A stretch of 64,000 nt of DNA from Lumbricus terrestris (taxonomy: Eukaryota; Annelida; Clitellata; Crassiclitellata; Lumbricidae): assembly GCA_949752735.1 (NCBI GenBank), contig OX457037.1, forward strand, positions 31,724,760-31,788,759, read 5' to 3'. Positions within the stretch are counted from its first letter, which is position 1, and each line of letters opens with the position of its first letter. The notes under the pieces were generated by a model. It made no database searches, was not told the DNA's origin, and saw only the letters and a list, made by a program, of their open reading frames with translations. The translations under genes were made by a program, and so were the position numbers. Shown one piece after another: positions 33,001 through 44,412 of the stretch.

Positions 33001-34999
33001 ACAAGCGAAAGAATGGGATCGTTATATAGCTCCATTACTGTTTGCGTTGAGAGACACAGTACATGAGAGTCACGGTTTCACACCATTCGAACTAATATTT
33101 GGTAGATCGTGTAGAGGACCAGTGCAGATCCTGAAGGAGTTATGGACCAATGAGACAGTGGAAGAAGAAGTGAAGGACGTATATACGTATATGCAGGATT
33201 TGAGAGAAAGGATTGAGGAGACTTGTGATATGGCGCAGAAAGCGATACACAAAGCGAACGCTAAAAACAAGAAGTATTATGACAGGAAAGCGAGATACCG
33301 GAAGTTGGAAATAGGTGATAAGGTGTTGTTACTATTGCCTAGTTGTAAGAACAAGATGTTAGTAAAGTGGCAAGGGCCATATGTTGTGAGAGAGAAGATT
33401 GGAGACTATGATTACAGAGTTGAAATCGAGAAAGGAAAGATAAAGACATATCACATTAATATATTGAAGAAATACCACGAAAGAGAAGATGCCGAGACCG
33501 TAGCGTACATTTCAGCAGTAGTATATGACGGAAAAGTGGGAGAAGATGAAGAAGAAGAAATATTGGATTTATATGTAAGTGAACAAACAGAGACCTATGA
33601 AGATGTAGATATAAATCCTGATTTGGATGAAGAACAAAAAGGAGAAATGAGGAAACTACTGAAGAAATATGAAGACATTTTCACAGACAAGCCTGGGAGA
33701 ACAGACTTAGTGAAGCATGAAATACATTTGACGAGTGAAGAGCCAGTAAGACAAAGAGCTTATCCAACACCATACCATTTGCAAAAAGAAATAGATAAGG
33801 AGATCCAGACGATGTTAGACAATAAGGTGATAGAAAGATCAGAGGCAGCTTATGCAGCACCGCTGGTGGTTGTCAAGAAATCAGACGGAAGCAATAGACT
33901 GTGTTGTAATTACAAACAGCTAAACAAACTTACAATATTTGATCCTGAGCCTATGATGACAAATGAGGATATTTTTAATAAGTTGAGTGGTAGTAAAATC
34001 TACAGCAAGTTCGATTTCTGCAAGGGTTATTGGCAGATCCCTATGAGTCCAGAATCGAAAGACTACACTACATTTGTATGTGCCAATGGGATATACAAGT
34101 TCAATGTGATGCCTTTTGGATTGATCAATAGTGCGTCAAGTTACAACCGTTTAATCAGGAAGATTCTTCAAGGAACAGAAAATCTTCAAAGTTATGTCGA
34201 CGACATTCTAGCACATAATAAAGGATGGAGAGAACATTTGAAGACATTGGAGATATTTTTCGAAAGAGTGAGACAAGCGAATTTGACATTGAAGCCGAAG
34301 AAGTGTTCAATAGGATATGGAAAGATTGACTTTTTGGGACATACGTTGAACAAGGATGACATAAGTCCAAAGGAGAAATCAGTGGATAAAATAATAGACA
34401 TGCCACGTCCAAAGACAAAGAAACAAGTCAGGAGTTTCCTTGGAGCGATAAACTATTATCGGAAATTCATACCACACTGTGCGGAAATTATGGCACCGTT
34501 AAGTGACTTAACGAAGAAGATAGCACCTGGGATAGTAGAATGGAATGAAGAGCTGGAGGTTAGCTTTACAAAGTTGAAGAACGAATTGGCGAAAGAACCA
34601 ATTCTGAGACTTCCAAATTTAGAGAAGGATTTCATCCTACAAACTGATGCAAGTGGGAGTGGAATCGGATGTGTGATAATGCAGCAGTACGAGGGGACGA
34701 ATCATCCCATAGCGTATGCGAGCAGGAAGCTGTTAGAGCGAGAGAGAAGATATTCTGTGGAAGAGAGAGAGTGCTTAGCAATCATGTGGGGTATAAGCAG
34801 GTTCGACCGATATCTTTGTGGAAAGACATTTACAATTGAGACAGACCATTGCGGATTGCAATATATGAAAGAGGGTCGAATGAAAAATGCAAGGGTGATG
34901 AGATGGAGTTTGGCACTCCAAAATTATTCCTTTAACATTAGATATATTAAAGGGTCCGAAAATGTTATGTCCGACTATTTAAGTAGAGGGATTGTGTAG
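30065..34999 (+). CDS. Gag-Pol polyprotein (PR-IN-RT-RH order)
   Basis: 1644 codons in one frame, TAG stop. Residues 40-180: a charged, Ala/Glu/Lys-rich coiled coil. About 215-385: a capsid-like Gag domain of the kind from which vertebrate SCAN domains derive (LEGRALEVYQRL, then a QF-x-LTCS-x-ELRMFIKEK pattern). Zinc knuckle C450-C453-H458-C463 (CX2CX4HX4C). Protease YDTGAS at 555-560. Integrase: zinc motif H797/H804/C834/C837, catalytic D867, D927 and E963 (spacing 35), and a GPYVV GPY/F module near 1104. Reverse transcriptase about 1215-1400 with D1317 and YVDD at 1377-1380. RNase H with TDAS (D1528), TDH (D1594) and D1637. All catalytic residues are present. Gag and Pol are fused without a frameshift or stop between them. 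The start is the first ATG after the leader. Confidence 0.95.
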   Translation: MSVSDFEAWLEIAKRMNMEGDETRAFVKERQAEWRQDRATEREIAKEMKLAEAAAEVKRLEIEAVTRKAETEAATRKAEMEAEAAAEMRKAEAAARKAETEAATRKAEVETRKAETEAAMQAKKAELELEAIRSAEAEARLNREAAETEARESRLATEAREQREHQLEIKRLEAQVRMREIDSRGEQNREHESDYMRIGDGQQQGDHRENNKGIRNIKFPIFNESKDCLDAYLLRFERTCVAYEVKKEVWSLTLARHLEGRALEVYQRLSADEVQDYECLKTQLLKRFQLTEGGYRNKFKTSKMESGETPSSFVHRLRRYMQQWLAQAGFERTYEGVEDLLLKDQFYLTCSTELRMFIKEKGKMSLKDMLVCAESHIEAHGYKYSEQSAKSDVKFHGDRLNGRPFEHRPKEQSGYNLNRSRSDVKINQGVHQNRGFSREREIATGHKITCFFCGEQNHKAYQCPKKNRGTFKHTAAAVQIFESRAHLVKPESEIQRVVEVTRGEQQMKQGEHNKIPPMYMAASAMVIKDNDGCISLEDKSEYQVTVNGNTVGCLYDTGASCCIVKRSLINEEALTGEETHCVLVDGSLRCFPLAKVYIESEHFNGEVQAMVMEQPIKPVIIGKIKGLKYMVKDERTESVTNHEPKEIIEKCTEVENKGILIRKTEHEERPIGAKKTVRFSDNVMRNQDEKLMTVAVVETRAEAKKVAKYKPLKVAEMPNLNVSVKEIQELQSQDETMSKQMERAIEWDGNEDNIEDKPYVKKKGLLYKRYKEVQKDEVKWQLMVPKPLRDKVLAVAHNSLLSAHLGMRKTHDKILNEFYWPGIGQDIRRYVLSCDICQKSVDKKVNHKAPMGHLPVLDVPFKHICIDIIGEVNPMSARGYRYILTIIDLSTRYPEAIPLKGISTEEVAEALFGFYCRMGVPQKIHTDRGSQFTSELMAEVNKMLLIKHTMTSPYHAMGNGCVERLNGTIKATLRKLIGEQAKEWDRYIAPLLFALRDTVHESHGFTPFELIFGRSCRGPVQILKELWTNETVEEEVKDVYTYMQDLRERIEETCDMAQKAIHKANAKNKKYYDRKARYRKLEIGDKVLLLLPSCKNKMLVKWQGPYVVREKIGDYDYRVEIEKGKIKTYHINILKKYHEREDAETVAYISAVVYDGKVGEDEEEEILDLYVSEQTETYEDVDINPDLDEEQKGEMRKLLKKYEDIFTDKPGRTDLVKHEIHLTSEEPVRQRAYPTPYHLQKEIDKEIQTMLDNKVIERSEAAYAAPLVVVKKSDGSNRLCCNYKQLNKLTIFDPEPMMTNEDIFNKLSGSKIYSKFDFCKGYWQIPMSPESKDYTTFVCANGIYKFNVMPFGLINSASSYNRLIRKILQGTENLQSYVDDILAHNKGWREHLKTLEIFFERVRQANLTLKPKKCSIGYGKIDFLGHTLNKDDISPKEKSVDKIIDMPRPKTKKQVRSFLGAINYYRKFIPHCAEIMAPLSDLTKKIAPGIVEWNEELEVSFTKLKNELAKEPILRLPNLEKDFILQTDASGSGIGCVIMQQYEGTNHPIAYASRKLLERERRYSVEERECLAIMWGISRFDRYLCGKTFTIETDHCGLQYMKEGRMKNARVMRWSLALQNYSFNIRYIKGSENVMSDYLSRGIV

Positions 35000-35142
35000 T
35001 ATAAGTTGAGATAAAGTAAATGAAGAAGTGTAAGCCAGTGAGTAAAGTGTATTAATTGTCATGTCGTGTATAGTAAGTGAATTAGTTTACTAGGTTAGTT
35101 TGTTAAGTAGGTTAGTTTGTTAAAGCCTGTAAACAGTCTTTT

Positions 35143-35156
35143 GAAGGAGGGGCATT
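35143..35156 (+). promoter_or_regulatory. Polypurine tract
   Basis: GAAGGAGGGGCATT immediately precedes the 3' LTR. It would prime plus-strand DNA synthesis. Confidence 0.8.
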
Positions 35157-36192
35157 TGTAGCGGTAGAATGCTTCTTATCAAACAAACCTATTAAATGAT
35201 GCATTGTATAAGTATTAAATAGGTAAGAATTAAGCTAGACAATATGTGGCGTATTGTAGATTATAATTAATGTTACTTGTGGCATTAAGTTAGATAATAA
35301 TAATAGCGCTATAACAATTCTTGAATACGCGCTACATCAATTATCGAAACACAACGAAGGGCAGAAAGCAGCGTCAAACTTGAGCAGACGGCAACAACGG
35401 CAGACGAAAAGTTAGACAGCGAAAAGATGGCGAAGGAAGAAGACGTAGATTTCTGAGCAAGGGCGGCCATTGACGATTGTGGCGTTCCTTGTCGGTAATT
35501 CAGAAGATCTGACGGTGAATTGGGTGTGGAAGGCGACACGTTGTCGGCCTGTCCCACTGGTGAGACTATAAGTCCTTGGGAATAGAGATACCAAGGCTTG
35601 TCGTACGGAAACTTTGCGAAGTTTGGTGAGACACTTGCGAGTGCACTGCGATCGACATCGGAGAAGATCGAATTCGGAACTACAATTGCGATTGGAGTTC
35701 GACGGCAGAAGAAAGGGGCGAAACTACAACAAGACGAGCAAGCGACGAGAAGCTACCGTTGCTTGTGGAGAAACAACGAGGTGGACGAAACTACAGAGTG
35801 CTGTGCCAGCTACAGCATTCTCCGTCTACGCAGCTACGGAAGAGAATTGGAAACGACGGCAAGCAAGAAGAAGGTGACCTTCCTTCCTCTTCAAACCTTC
35901 ATTCCAATCCATACGAACTGAAGAACTTCTACATCTACGCTGGAAAAGTCCAACGTGGAAGATAAGAAACAAGCTATAATATTATTAGATAATACGCCAC
36001 AATAAGTAGATAGGATTATTGATTGTATTTTACTGTTTGATATTGTTTTATTATAATATAATCTTTAAACGAATCTCAGCTACATTTGTTTTAGGTCCTA
36101 GTTCATTCTAATATTGATCACCCAATGGCCTCTGAGCATAAAGTTCCCTATTAAAGCTAGATTTAAAACCCTAGATTTTGATGGCTGTGACA
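35157..36192 (+). repeat. 3' LTR (1036 bp)
   Basis: Same length as, and apparently identical to, the 5' LTR. It ends GGCTGTGACA and is followed by the ATCAG target duplication. Confidence 0.95.
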
Positions 36193-36253
36193 ATCAGCAC
36201 CAGTGCAATAAAACAGCACCACTTCAATATGACAAAATCCAGACGCTTATTCC

Positions 36254-36300
36254 AACTCACACACACACACACATGCACACACACCCACACACAAACACCT
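36254..36300. repeat. (CA)n microsatellite, imperfect
   Basis: CA repeats with a few T, C and A interruptions, just right of the retrotransposon. Confidence 0.95.
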
Positions 36301-38284
36301 GTAAGACAGCTACTAATTATTACATTGTAGGAAAAATCTGTCAAATGTTGTACATCTCTCGTACATTTCTCAAACATGCATGAAGGACTTCATTCACCGA
36401 CAAATTCTTGACATAGGAGTGGCCACGGTGATCGCTAAACCAGGATGTGACAGAGGCATCTCGTTGTTTGGAATCTGAATTGAAAAAATTAGTGAATCAA
36501 TGCAAGGTAAATGTGCGAGGAATCTGAACAACAATAATTATACCTGTAGCTAACTTGCAATGGAATCATAATATCTAAATTTCTAAAGAAACATTTCTAT
36601 TACAACACCCAGTGGTTAAATTCAGCAGGATTCAGCTGGATTTGAGACCCACCACAAAGAATTTGAGATCTGCCACATAAACAGTAACATCCACCACCTA
36701 AACTATGGGATTACCACCTAAAATAGGAGACCTATCACCTAATTATCAGCAATGAGTATCGCGTTCGTTTCACACGTATTATGTTTATTTGAAGAGTAAA
36801 TAGCAAGTATCAGTCATATTATACGGTAATTCACAAAATAGGTCCAGGTTTTTAGATTTTTAAAAATTTTGGGATCTCCACCTCTGTATGAGGAATTTAA
36901 CCTCTGAGAACAGTGGTTTTCAACTTCATTTTATTGTACCATATCCAAAGATTATAGTCTTGGTCCTGTTTTCCTATATTTCAGTTGTGCTGTATACAAT
37001 CAGAGACTGAAATTTGATAAATAATGTAGCAATATCTCTGCTCCATGTAGCATTTTACATTTTAAATTTGAAACAAACTGTGAACTATCACAGACCAAAC
37101 AAACCTGTGCTGGAACAAAATATGGGGCATCTGTTTCCAGGAGCAGTTTATCAAGCGGAAGGTTGAGCATCACACTGTGAAGGTCAGAGAAGGGCATTGA
37201 CTTTGTCACAGCAGGAGTAAAGCCAAGATAGGAGCAAGGGAACTTGTTCAGTTATGACTCCGCCTCTCTCCAGCTTCCCACGAAGCAGTGCCGGTGAATC
37301 TTGTAGTTCCTGGGTACCAGCTGAATAAAACATTACACAGCATTAAACCAAGTAGAAGAGAAGATGAGAAAAGAGGATAGCCAGCAATACAATGGGCATT
37401 AACAACTTCACTTTCTTGGCCGGTCATATGACAGTGCATGGTCAGTCCTCTCTTTCTCTCTCTCTTGCCGTCTGACCATCACACTAACAGTATACGCTCA
37501 TTTACTCTTTAGAGCAGAGTTGGGGAGGAGGTGCGATGAGCAGAAATCTCAAAACACATTTTCGGCACCTACTTAAAAGCCACTGAAAAGTGCTCCATGC
37601 ATGAATGGCTACTGATATTGCAAACAAATCTAGTAAACAAGCAGCAAACCATCCATGTGCAATTAGCCTAGTATAAAACACTTCTTTCTGCCTTTCCTAT
37701 TGATTGTATGTACGTATTGCTTGCCAAGTAAAGGGTTGCAGCCTGTCATCCCAATTGAAAATGAACAAATATATTCACGCACATTACTTTGGGATGTGAT
37801 ATATATCCAGAGTGTGCAACGAGTGGCTTAACACATATACAGTTCCCTGGCAACTTTTTGGGCCTTCAACAAAGACCGTCGTTTTATGTCTAAATGCTGT
37901 GGTCTGTATATAACAAAGAACTAACTCAAACCTTCCAATCAGATACCCATGATCCCATAGGTAAATTTACATGTTGAAGTCATATGCACTATTCCAGGCA
38001 TGTGTAGGACCGGTAACAGTAGCAATTAATTACTTTCTCCAGCACATACCCAACATCCATCTCGGCATTTCGTGCATGTATCACAAGGGGTTTATTGAGT
38101 CTCACTGCAATTTTCACTTGTCCTTCAAGGACTTCAATCTGAACATTGAGAAGCCAACGGAACCTATAAAAAACAAATGTTAAGTCAAAACAGAAATACA
38201 AAACAGTTTCCTTCAAGCTGCATACAACATATCACAGTTATTCATAAAAATAATTACTGAATAATAAACAAATATTACAATAAA

Positions 38285-38545
38285 CAAACTTTGATTGATT
38301 GATCAATCCTATACTCCTGTGTATAGGGCTAACGCGAAGCTCCTAAAAGTCTCTATTTAACTACAGCAGTCCGTACATATAAATAAAAAAAACACAATTC
38401 ATTACAAATAACAGTAAATGATCATTACACTAACAATACAGCAAATGAGAGCAGATGACTAATCCTCTGAGTTGCTGGTCTAATCTTCCCACTGACAGAA
38501 TGTAGACTGTAGTCAGCGTAGTCTTTAGAGCTGAGTTGGCTAAGG
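38285..38545 (-). mobile_element. Candidate retroelement 3' tail with ATTG repeats
   Basis: On the minus strand the block ends in ...GGATTGATCAATCAATCAAAG, the short-tandem tail typical of L2/CR1-like LINEs and their SINEs. It contains a small palindrome CCTATAC...GTATAGG. No coding remains. Class uncertain. Confidence 0.35.
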
Positions 38546-38549
38546 AGTA

Positions 38550-38825
38550 GGTGTGGGCAGGGCTGAAAGTGCTTTGGAAAAGTTGCCGGGTCTGACTTTG
38601 GTGGACGAGCCGACGCCTTTGAGCCGAAAATATTTCTGATGACCTTGTTTATTAATTTTCCCAAAATTTTCCAAAATCATTCCATTTTTACCTATTTTTG
38701 GTATATTTTTGCCCAAAATTGTTAAATACGCGACCCGGTTGAGACCCGGCACCAGCAGGTCATGAAAATCAATGCCGGGTCGCAGACCCCAACAGATCCG
38801 GCTCACTTTCAGCCCTGGGTGTGGG
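38550..38825. mobile_element. 260-bp hAT MITE, perfect TSD
   Basis: Element 38558-38817. Ends are CAGGGCTGAAAGTG and its exact inverse. The TSD is GGTGTGGG on both sides (38550-38557 and 38818-38825). GGGTC-rich sub-terminal words are mirrored. It lies within an intron of the decayed TATDN2 gene. Confidence 0.95.
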
Positions 38826-41789
38826 GCAGAAATATCCTAGTAAAATCTCTGTACTGGTGGGGATCTGAAGCCAACCTGTCGCTTCACTGCCCAGCATGCT
38901 AGTAAGCATTAGACTAAGAACAAATAACCATGTAAAATATCGTTTACTGCAAATCAGTCTTTGCTATGCACAGCATTCAACAAGTTAGATCGGTAAAATC
39001 ATGGAGAACCCAGTTTGCTTTAGTTAGCTACTTCCTATAAATGCAGTTGCCATAAACTCTCAATTTTGAGAACTGTACCCTAGCATACTCTGCCCTTTCT
39101 AATCAATGATACTTGTTCTTGTAATGATGATCTGAAGATTTTTACAGCACCAGACCAGTTTTTCACAAGCACTCAGTCAAAACAAAATCGATGTGCAGAA
39201 AGGGTCAAAACTGGTTCTTATTTAAGATCAATAAAGTCAGGGAGGCAGAAAGTCAGACAGCTATGATGGATGGTGTTTACAATTGAAGCAGCAGAAGATG
39301 AAATGTAATGAATGAAGAGGAAACAACATAGGATTCATAGAAATTCACTAGACAGCATTCACCACAACATATATACAGCTGGGCCAAGGACTGTCCAAGC
39401 AGGCATGAAATCATCCAAGGCAATTATAATAGAGATAATTTAATAAACTGAGTCTTACGCTCCGGAGAAGTCGAGTCCAATTTCTCCCAGGGCCTTCACA
39501 CGTTCATTTCTGAGGAGCTGACTTAGACTCCATTCAGTTCGAGCATTGAACTCACTGGCATGTTTAGGATGACAACCAACTGCAAATCATACATTTTTCT
39601 CCTTCAACAGCAACTTGAAAACACTGTCTGAAAATTTAAAAAGAACTTGACAGCTGAGTGCAGACAAAATGTTACCCTAAATACCATGGAACCAAAAAGC
39701 CAATATAAAGATTCAAAGGTAAATTGACAACCAACAGTCCAAATACTTTCTTCAGAAAACATTTTGAAAGATTATTGCAATTTCAATGGCAAAGTCTTAG
39801 AACACAAGAACCTCTAAGTTCTCCACAGCAAGAATTTTGGCTGTAAAATTAAGAAAACATGGATCCTCTTTTTACCGTATACCACCTACCAGCTGTCATC
39901 TGGTCAGTAAATCTCAATTATGCAATAGTTCCACAGGTTACACCCAACAACCTGACCACGTGACCATGTGCCTGATTCCTCCTCTACAAATTACCTACCT
40001 CCACCTCTCAAATAAAAAACATCAACCAGACTGACCAGTTGCATCTTGAACCCTGCTGATCAACTGTGCTTTTACTGAGCACTTGTGAATAATCTGGCTC
40101 ATGTGACTTGGCTTTGTGGGTGATGAAGAAGTCTCGAGATAAAGATTACGGTACACACCAGTGTACCGTTAATTATTACATAGAGTACTGTACAGTGCTT
40201 TCTAAGGTGCTCCACAAGCCACAATTTACAATTTCTTTTGAGTACAAGACTATTATTCATAATTCTGATCCTCTGGTTGCATTAAGTTGGTTGTGCATCA
40301 ACTTAGTCATCCATATACATTCATAAATGCAACACCATTCAACAATAATGCAAGTTGCATTTTCATTTTGGTTAAATGAATTATGATATCAACCCGGGTT
40401 CAACCCCATTCCAATTCAAGTAAACTTTGCAACTACTGATAATATTACAAAATCTGATCATCTTGTCAGCAAACTCACCTTCCAACAGACATGAGTCCCA
40501 AGACAACGAACGGGTTACAGAATACTGCAATGCAGTCAGCAAAATTTGGAAGAAATGTCTCTGGATGCAGATTCTGGAATTCCTTTAATGTGCCCCTGAA
40601 GCCGGCCCGACGAAACAGAAGGTCAAGATGGCAGTGCGAGTTAATATATTGGATGGTGGCACTCTTTGTCTGCAGCCGAAACTGGGCTTTCCAATCGAAG
40701 CAATTCTGGAACCGGCCTGGCTTCAAAACTACAGCTGTTTTATTTGGTAATTTCTTGACACCCTTGGCTGCTGGTTCTTCAGCCATCTCTGGCATTGCAA
40801 TTGCAAAACGCTTGCATCGTCTCATCACACATTCATCTGCATACTTGGCAGCATGGAGTTTATCTGACAAGAAAAAAAGCAACATTTTCTTTGTGAGGTG
40901 CAAGTACTCATCAAACATCACAATACATTCATATACACAGTAATAATCTGTTACTTGTCTTCAAACAGGTGTACACCAATCAAAACATTTCATGCAGACA
41001 AAATAAGACAGGAAGTAGAAATTTTTATCTGTAACATCCAGGAAAATGCAGGAAAATGTTTTAAACCTAAATCTTTCATTACAGACTGAGATGACTTGAT
41101 CGTGACTTTTAGAACAATAGCTCTATAAAAAGTTGTAAAATGGACTTAATCAAATAACTAATCTAGCAAATTAACTTTAAGAGGCTTATTATCATGATGA
41201 GTAAGAAATAAACAGTCAATCTGCAAACTATCATCAAAACTATGTAGGGCCTAGTAAGCTTACTATGTATTTGAAGTCTCCATGCTTCACAAACCTTTTG
41301 GCTCCTTGGCAATCACAGGGTTGCATGCAGCGCTAGCAGTTCCCAATCCACTGTCGTTCACCGCCTTCACCCGAAACTGGTACTCCTGGCCCTCCTTAAG
41401 ACTCGGAATTGTGCACAGAGTCTCTGTGACTGGCAATGGAGCAGTTTCCGTCCATTTTCCACCTTTGAACTTGACCTTACCAACACTTCCTTTGATTTTT
41501 CCGCCTCCATCATCCTTTGTCTTCTTCAAAACCAGTGTAATTGAATTTGAAGTGACCTGACCTTGTCAACAACGGGCTGCCCAGGTTGACCAGCGGCAAC
41601 TGCAATCGAAAGCACAAGCAGACATTGGCATCATCGCTGATATCGTCATGACTACTGCCACCAAAATCATCTAAATGCTTCCACCTCTGTACCACTGTTT
41701 CAGCCAATGCTGTCCTTTACTTGTATGATTTCAGATCCCCTAATCCTAATCCAGACACATCCTTAGAGTTACCCTGCATGTCAAGGGTA

Positions 41790-43325
41790 GAACAGAATAA
41801 CACATCCATTACTCGCTTCGTGACGGCATTCTACCAGCATCTCAGAAACAGTCGATCATCACGCCGATCCTGAAACAGCCGGGACTTGACCCTCTTCTGC
41901 CGTCTAGCTATAGGCCTATAGCTAATGTTACTTTTATATCTAAAATTATTGAAAAGCTTCTTAGATACTTGGACTCAAATATGCTCCTCCCACCATACCA
42001 ATCTGGCTTTTGCAAGGGGCACTCCACTGAGACCTTCTTCTTCATCTTCTTTCTGATGTTTACAAGGCGATTGACAAATCGCAGGTAACTCTTCTGGCTC
42101 TCTACGACATGAGTGCTGCTTTCGACACTGTCGATCACAATATTCTAATTCATAGACTTTCTACTTCTTTTGGCATCTCTTCTCTGCCCCTTGACTGGCT
42201 CACATCTTATCTAGCAGACCGCTCCTCTTCCACTGTCTTTCACTCCACCCGTTCCCCTTGGATCCCCGTTCCAGTGGGCCTTCCGCAGGGCTCTGTTCCA
42301 GGGCCCTTGCTCTATATCCTTTTCACTGCAGACATTGGCTCTTTGCTCGCTTCTTGCTCATTGCGAAGCCACTCTTACGCTGATGATGTCCAATCATATG
42401 CCCATTGCCTTGCTGTGGACGCAGCCAAAACTGTCCGCCTTATGGTCTGCGCTTCTCACACCCTTACTTCTTGGCTTTCGTCAAATCGACTGCGACACAA
42501 CTCTTTGAAGACGCAATTCATATGGCTGGGAACTCGCCAGCAGCTGGCCAAGATTGACTTGGCTGCTCTTGCACATGAGTTTCCCCTTGTAACCTTCTCT
42601 ACCTCTGTTCGAGACCTTGGGGTCATCTTGGACCAAGAACTCTCCTTCTCTAAGCACATCTCTTCCCTGTCACGTGCCTGCTATTACCAAATTCGACAGC
42701 TGCGCGTCGTTGCTCGCTCTCTCTCATTCACTGCATCTTCTACTCTTGTCCATGCCTTTGTTTGCAGCCGTTTAGATTACTGCTCCTCTCTTTATGTTGG
42801 CCTGCCACAGGTCCGTCTGAACTCCTTGGTTAGGGTCCTTCGATCTGCAACACGCTTGGTTGGTGGCATCTCCCCGTTTGCTCACGTTTCTGCCTTCATG
42901 AGGGACGACCTCCACTGGCTCCAACTGCAGCAACGCATTGCTTATCGAGTTTCATCTATAGCTTGGCGCTGCATTCTGTCTCAAGCTCCATCCTACCTTT
43001 GTGAGCTTTTTACTCCAGTCTCGGTTTCTCTGGGTCGTCGTTCGCTGCGGTCAGCTGCCCGCGGTGACTATCTTGTCCCTTTTTGTTGTACCGCTACTAT
43101 GCAGCGAAGAGCATTTTCCGTGGTGGGTCCAGCTATCTGGAATGGCCTCCCTGCGGCTCTCCGTTCGCTTCCCCGTGACTCTCCTGGTTCTTTCTACCGT
43201 CTTCTCAAGACCTTTCTCTTTGACCAGGCCTGGGTTGGGAGCGCCTCTGAGTAGAGATCTTGAAGGGGCGCTATACAAATTTATGTGATTGATTGATTGA
43301 TTGAATGATTGATTGATTGATTGAT
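41790..43325 (+). mobile_element. 5'-truncated L2/CR1-like LINE with GATT tail
   Basis: The plus-strand reverse transcriptase starts near RDGILPASQKQSIITPILKQ. It has one frameshift near 42035 and is then open to the stop at 43252-43254. Blocks include LYDMSAAFDTVDHNILIHRL, GLPQGSVPGPLLYILFTADI, the catalytic SYADDVQSYA, RDLGVILDQELSFSKHI, RLDYCSSLYVGLP and AIWNGLPAALRS. The 3' end is GGGGCGCTATACAAATTTATG followed by (GATT)n at 43290-43325. The rightward frame of 381 codons is long and open, so the copy is fairly young. It is a different family from the LINE at 24345-26185. Confidence 0.92.
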
Positions 43326-44054
43326 TACAGTCCTTGTTTAATTAATTTTCAAGACCATGACCTATGCCATGTGCTGAAATGTTTGCTAGTTCTGATCTAA
43401 CTGAGAATTATAAGATGCCAATCAGTGTCTAATAATAGCTTTCACACATCTGAAAGGTATATCAATGCTGATGTTTGATATGTTATAAGTTTTGATTTTT
43501 AATACATGCAGCAACGTGAAATCTTGAAATTCAAATTCCAAAGCCTATGGGATACTGTGACAATTATTTCCAGCATTTGTCTGAAATTAAAGCCTCAGAT
43601 GAAGCAAATTTAGGCTCACAATATACAAATCCAAAACAGTGAAAAAGCAAAGTACCAAGCAAACAATATTATATCAGAATTGGAGAGTGACCTTGGAAAT
43701 GGGCTTCCCTGCCATGGTAATACCACAGAAATGGAGACTGAGCTGGCAATAAAACCACAGCAATGGTAACTATACCAATTCTACAGTCTATACACGATCA
43801 TAGACTTTCGATAACACATTTTTACTTTGCATGTGTTTTATAAATTCAATCAGTAATTCAACTTTGCAAGTTAAAATATATTTATTAAATTTGTGAAAAC
43901 ATTTTGAGGGGAATGTGATGTAGTCTAGCAGGGATGGGGGTGGCGATGGGCAAAAAACCTGTGAGATGGGGACAAAGAATGTGGGAGATAAGACTGCCAC
44001 TCTCTAATCAGAATACACCAAAACGACTGCTTCAAGGCACCACACTGCAACTAC
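43326..44054. other. Non-coding interval
   Basis: AT-rich. Further coiled-coil exons of the DBHS-type gene would be expected hereabouts but were not recognised. Confidence 0.35.
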
Positions 44055-44412
44055 ATACAACTTATCTAGATCAGTAAATGTCTCTTCCAACATCCTTGTC
44101 TCCTCTTGAAAATGTTGCCATAATAGTTTCTCTTGTTCGGTGAATTTTTGATACAATGTCTTACATTTCTAGCCAACGGTAAATTCCAACGATCCTTGGG
44201 TCATAAACTTTGGAGGCTGCTCCTGATGCCTGTCAGAGAGAAATTCCAATTTCATGTTAAATTTTAAATTTATATCATTGTCCTGTACATCAAATTATGA
44301 AAATCATTTATTTTTCAATCGCATTATTTAATTCTTTTAACTTTCTTCTTCAACTTACAAGTTTTTTTATACTAAAACCTTTATTTCTTCCGGTTTTGGC
44401 TCCACTTATATA

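Larger units (their letters stand above)
28695..36197 (+). mobile_element. Complete Gmr1-type Ty3/gypsy LTR retrotransposon
   Basis: Element 28700-36192 (7493 bp), flanked by a perfect 5-bp duplication ATCAG (28695-28699 and 36193-36197). Two 1036-bp LTRs look identical. A primer-binding site follows the left LTR, a polypurine tract precedes the right LTR, and one uninterrupted gag-pol frame fills the middle. The order of enzyme domains is protease, integrase, reverse transcriptase, RNase H. In ordinary Ty3/gypsy elements integrase is last; this inverted order is the hallmark of the Gmr1 group. There is no env frame. Equal LTRs, an intact frame and a perfect TSD mean a very recent, possibly active insertion. 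Confidence 0.95.
36341..41599 (-). pseudogene. TATDN2: TATDN2-like TatD nuclease gene with upstream FN3 exon, inactivated
   Basis: Minus-strand exons with GT-AG borders: FN3 exon 41599-41295; 40863-40479 (INSHCHLDLLFRRAGFRGT, the metal-binding HxH start of TatD); 39579-39459 (GCHPKHASEF, ALGEIGLDF); 38163-38034 (KPLVIHARNAEMD); 37320-37105 (YKIHRHCFVGSW, LPLDKLLLETDAPYFVP); terminal 36474-36341 (HPGLAI, then LRNVREMYNI). TatD proteins are metal-dependent DNases; the ETDAPYF and HRHCF motifs fit TATDN2. Three lesions: a 5-bp duplication of AGGTC in the FN3 exon shifts the frame; an in-frame TAA at 37252-37254; and a frameshift in the last exon between HPGLAI and the C-terminus. One exon between 40479 and 39579 is missing or unseen. 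The FN3 exon is class 1-1, and its phase fits the next exon (EPK-D-KLHAAKYAD), so the fusion was probably real before decay. Introns are kept, so it is not a processed copy. Confidence 0.85.

Noticed and set aside
30040..34418. Open frames on the minus strand of the retrotransposon
   Set aside because: They are shadows of the gag-pol frame with antisense composition and no domains.
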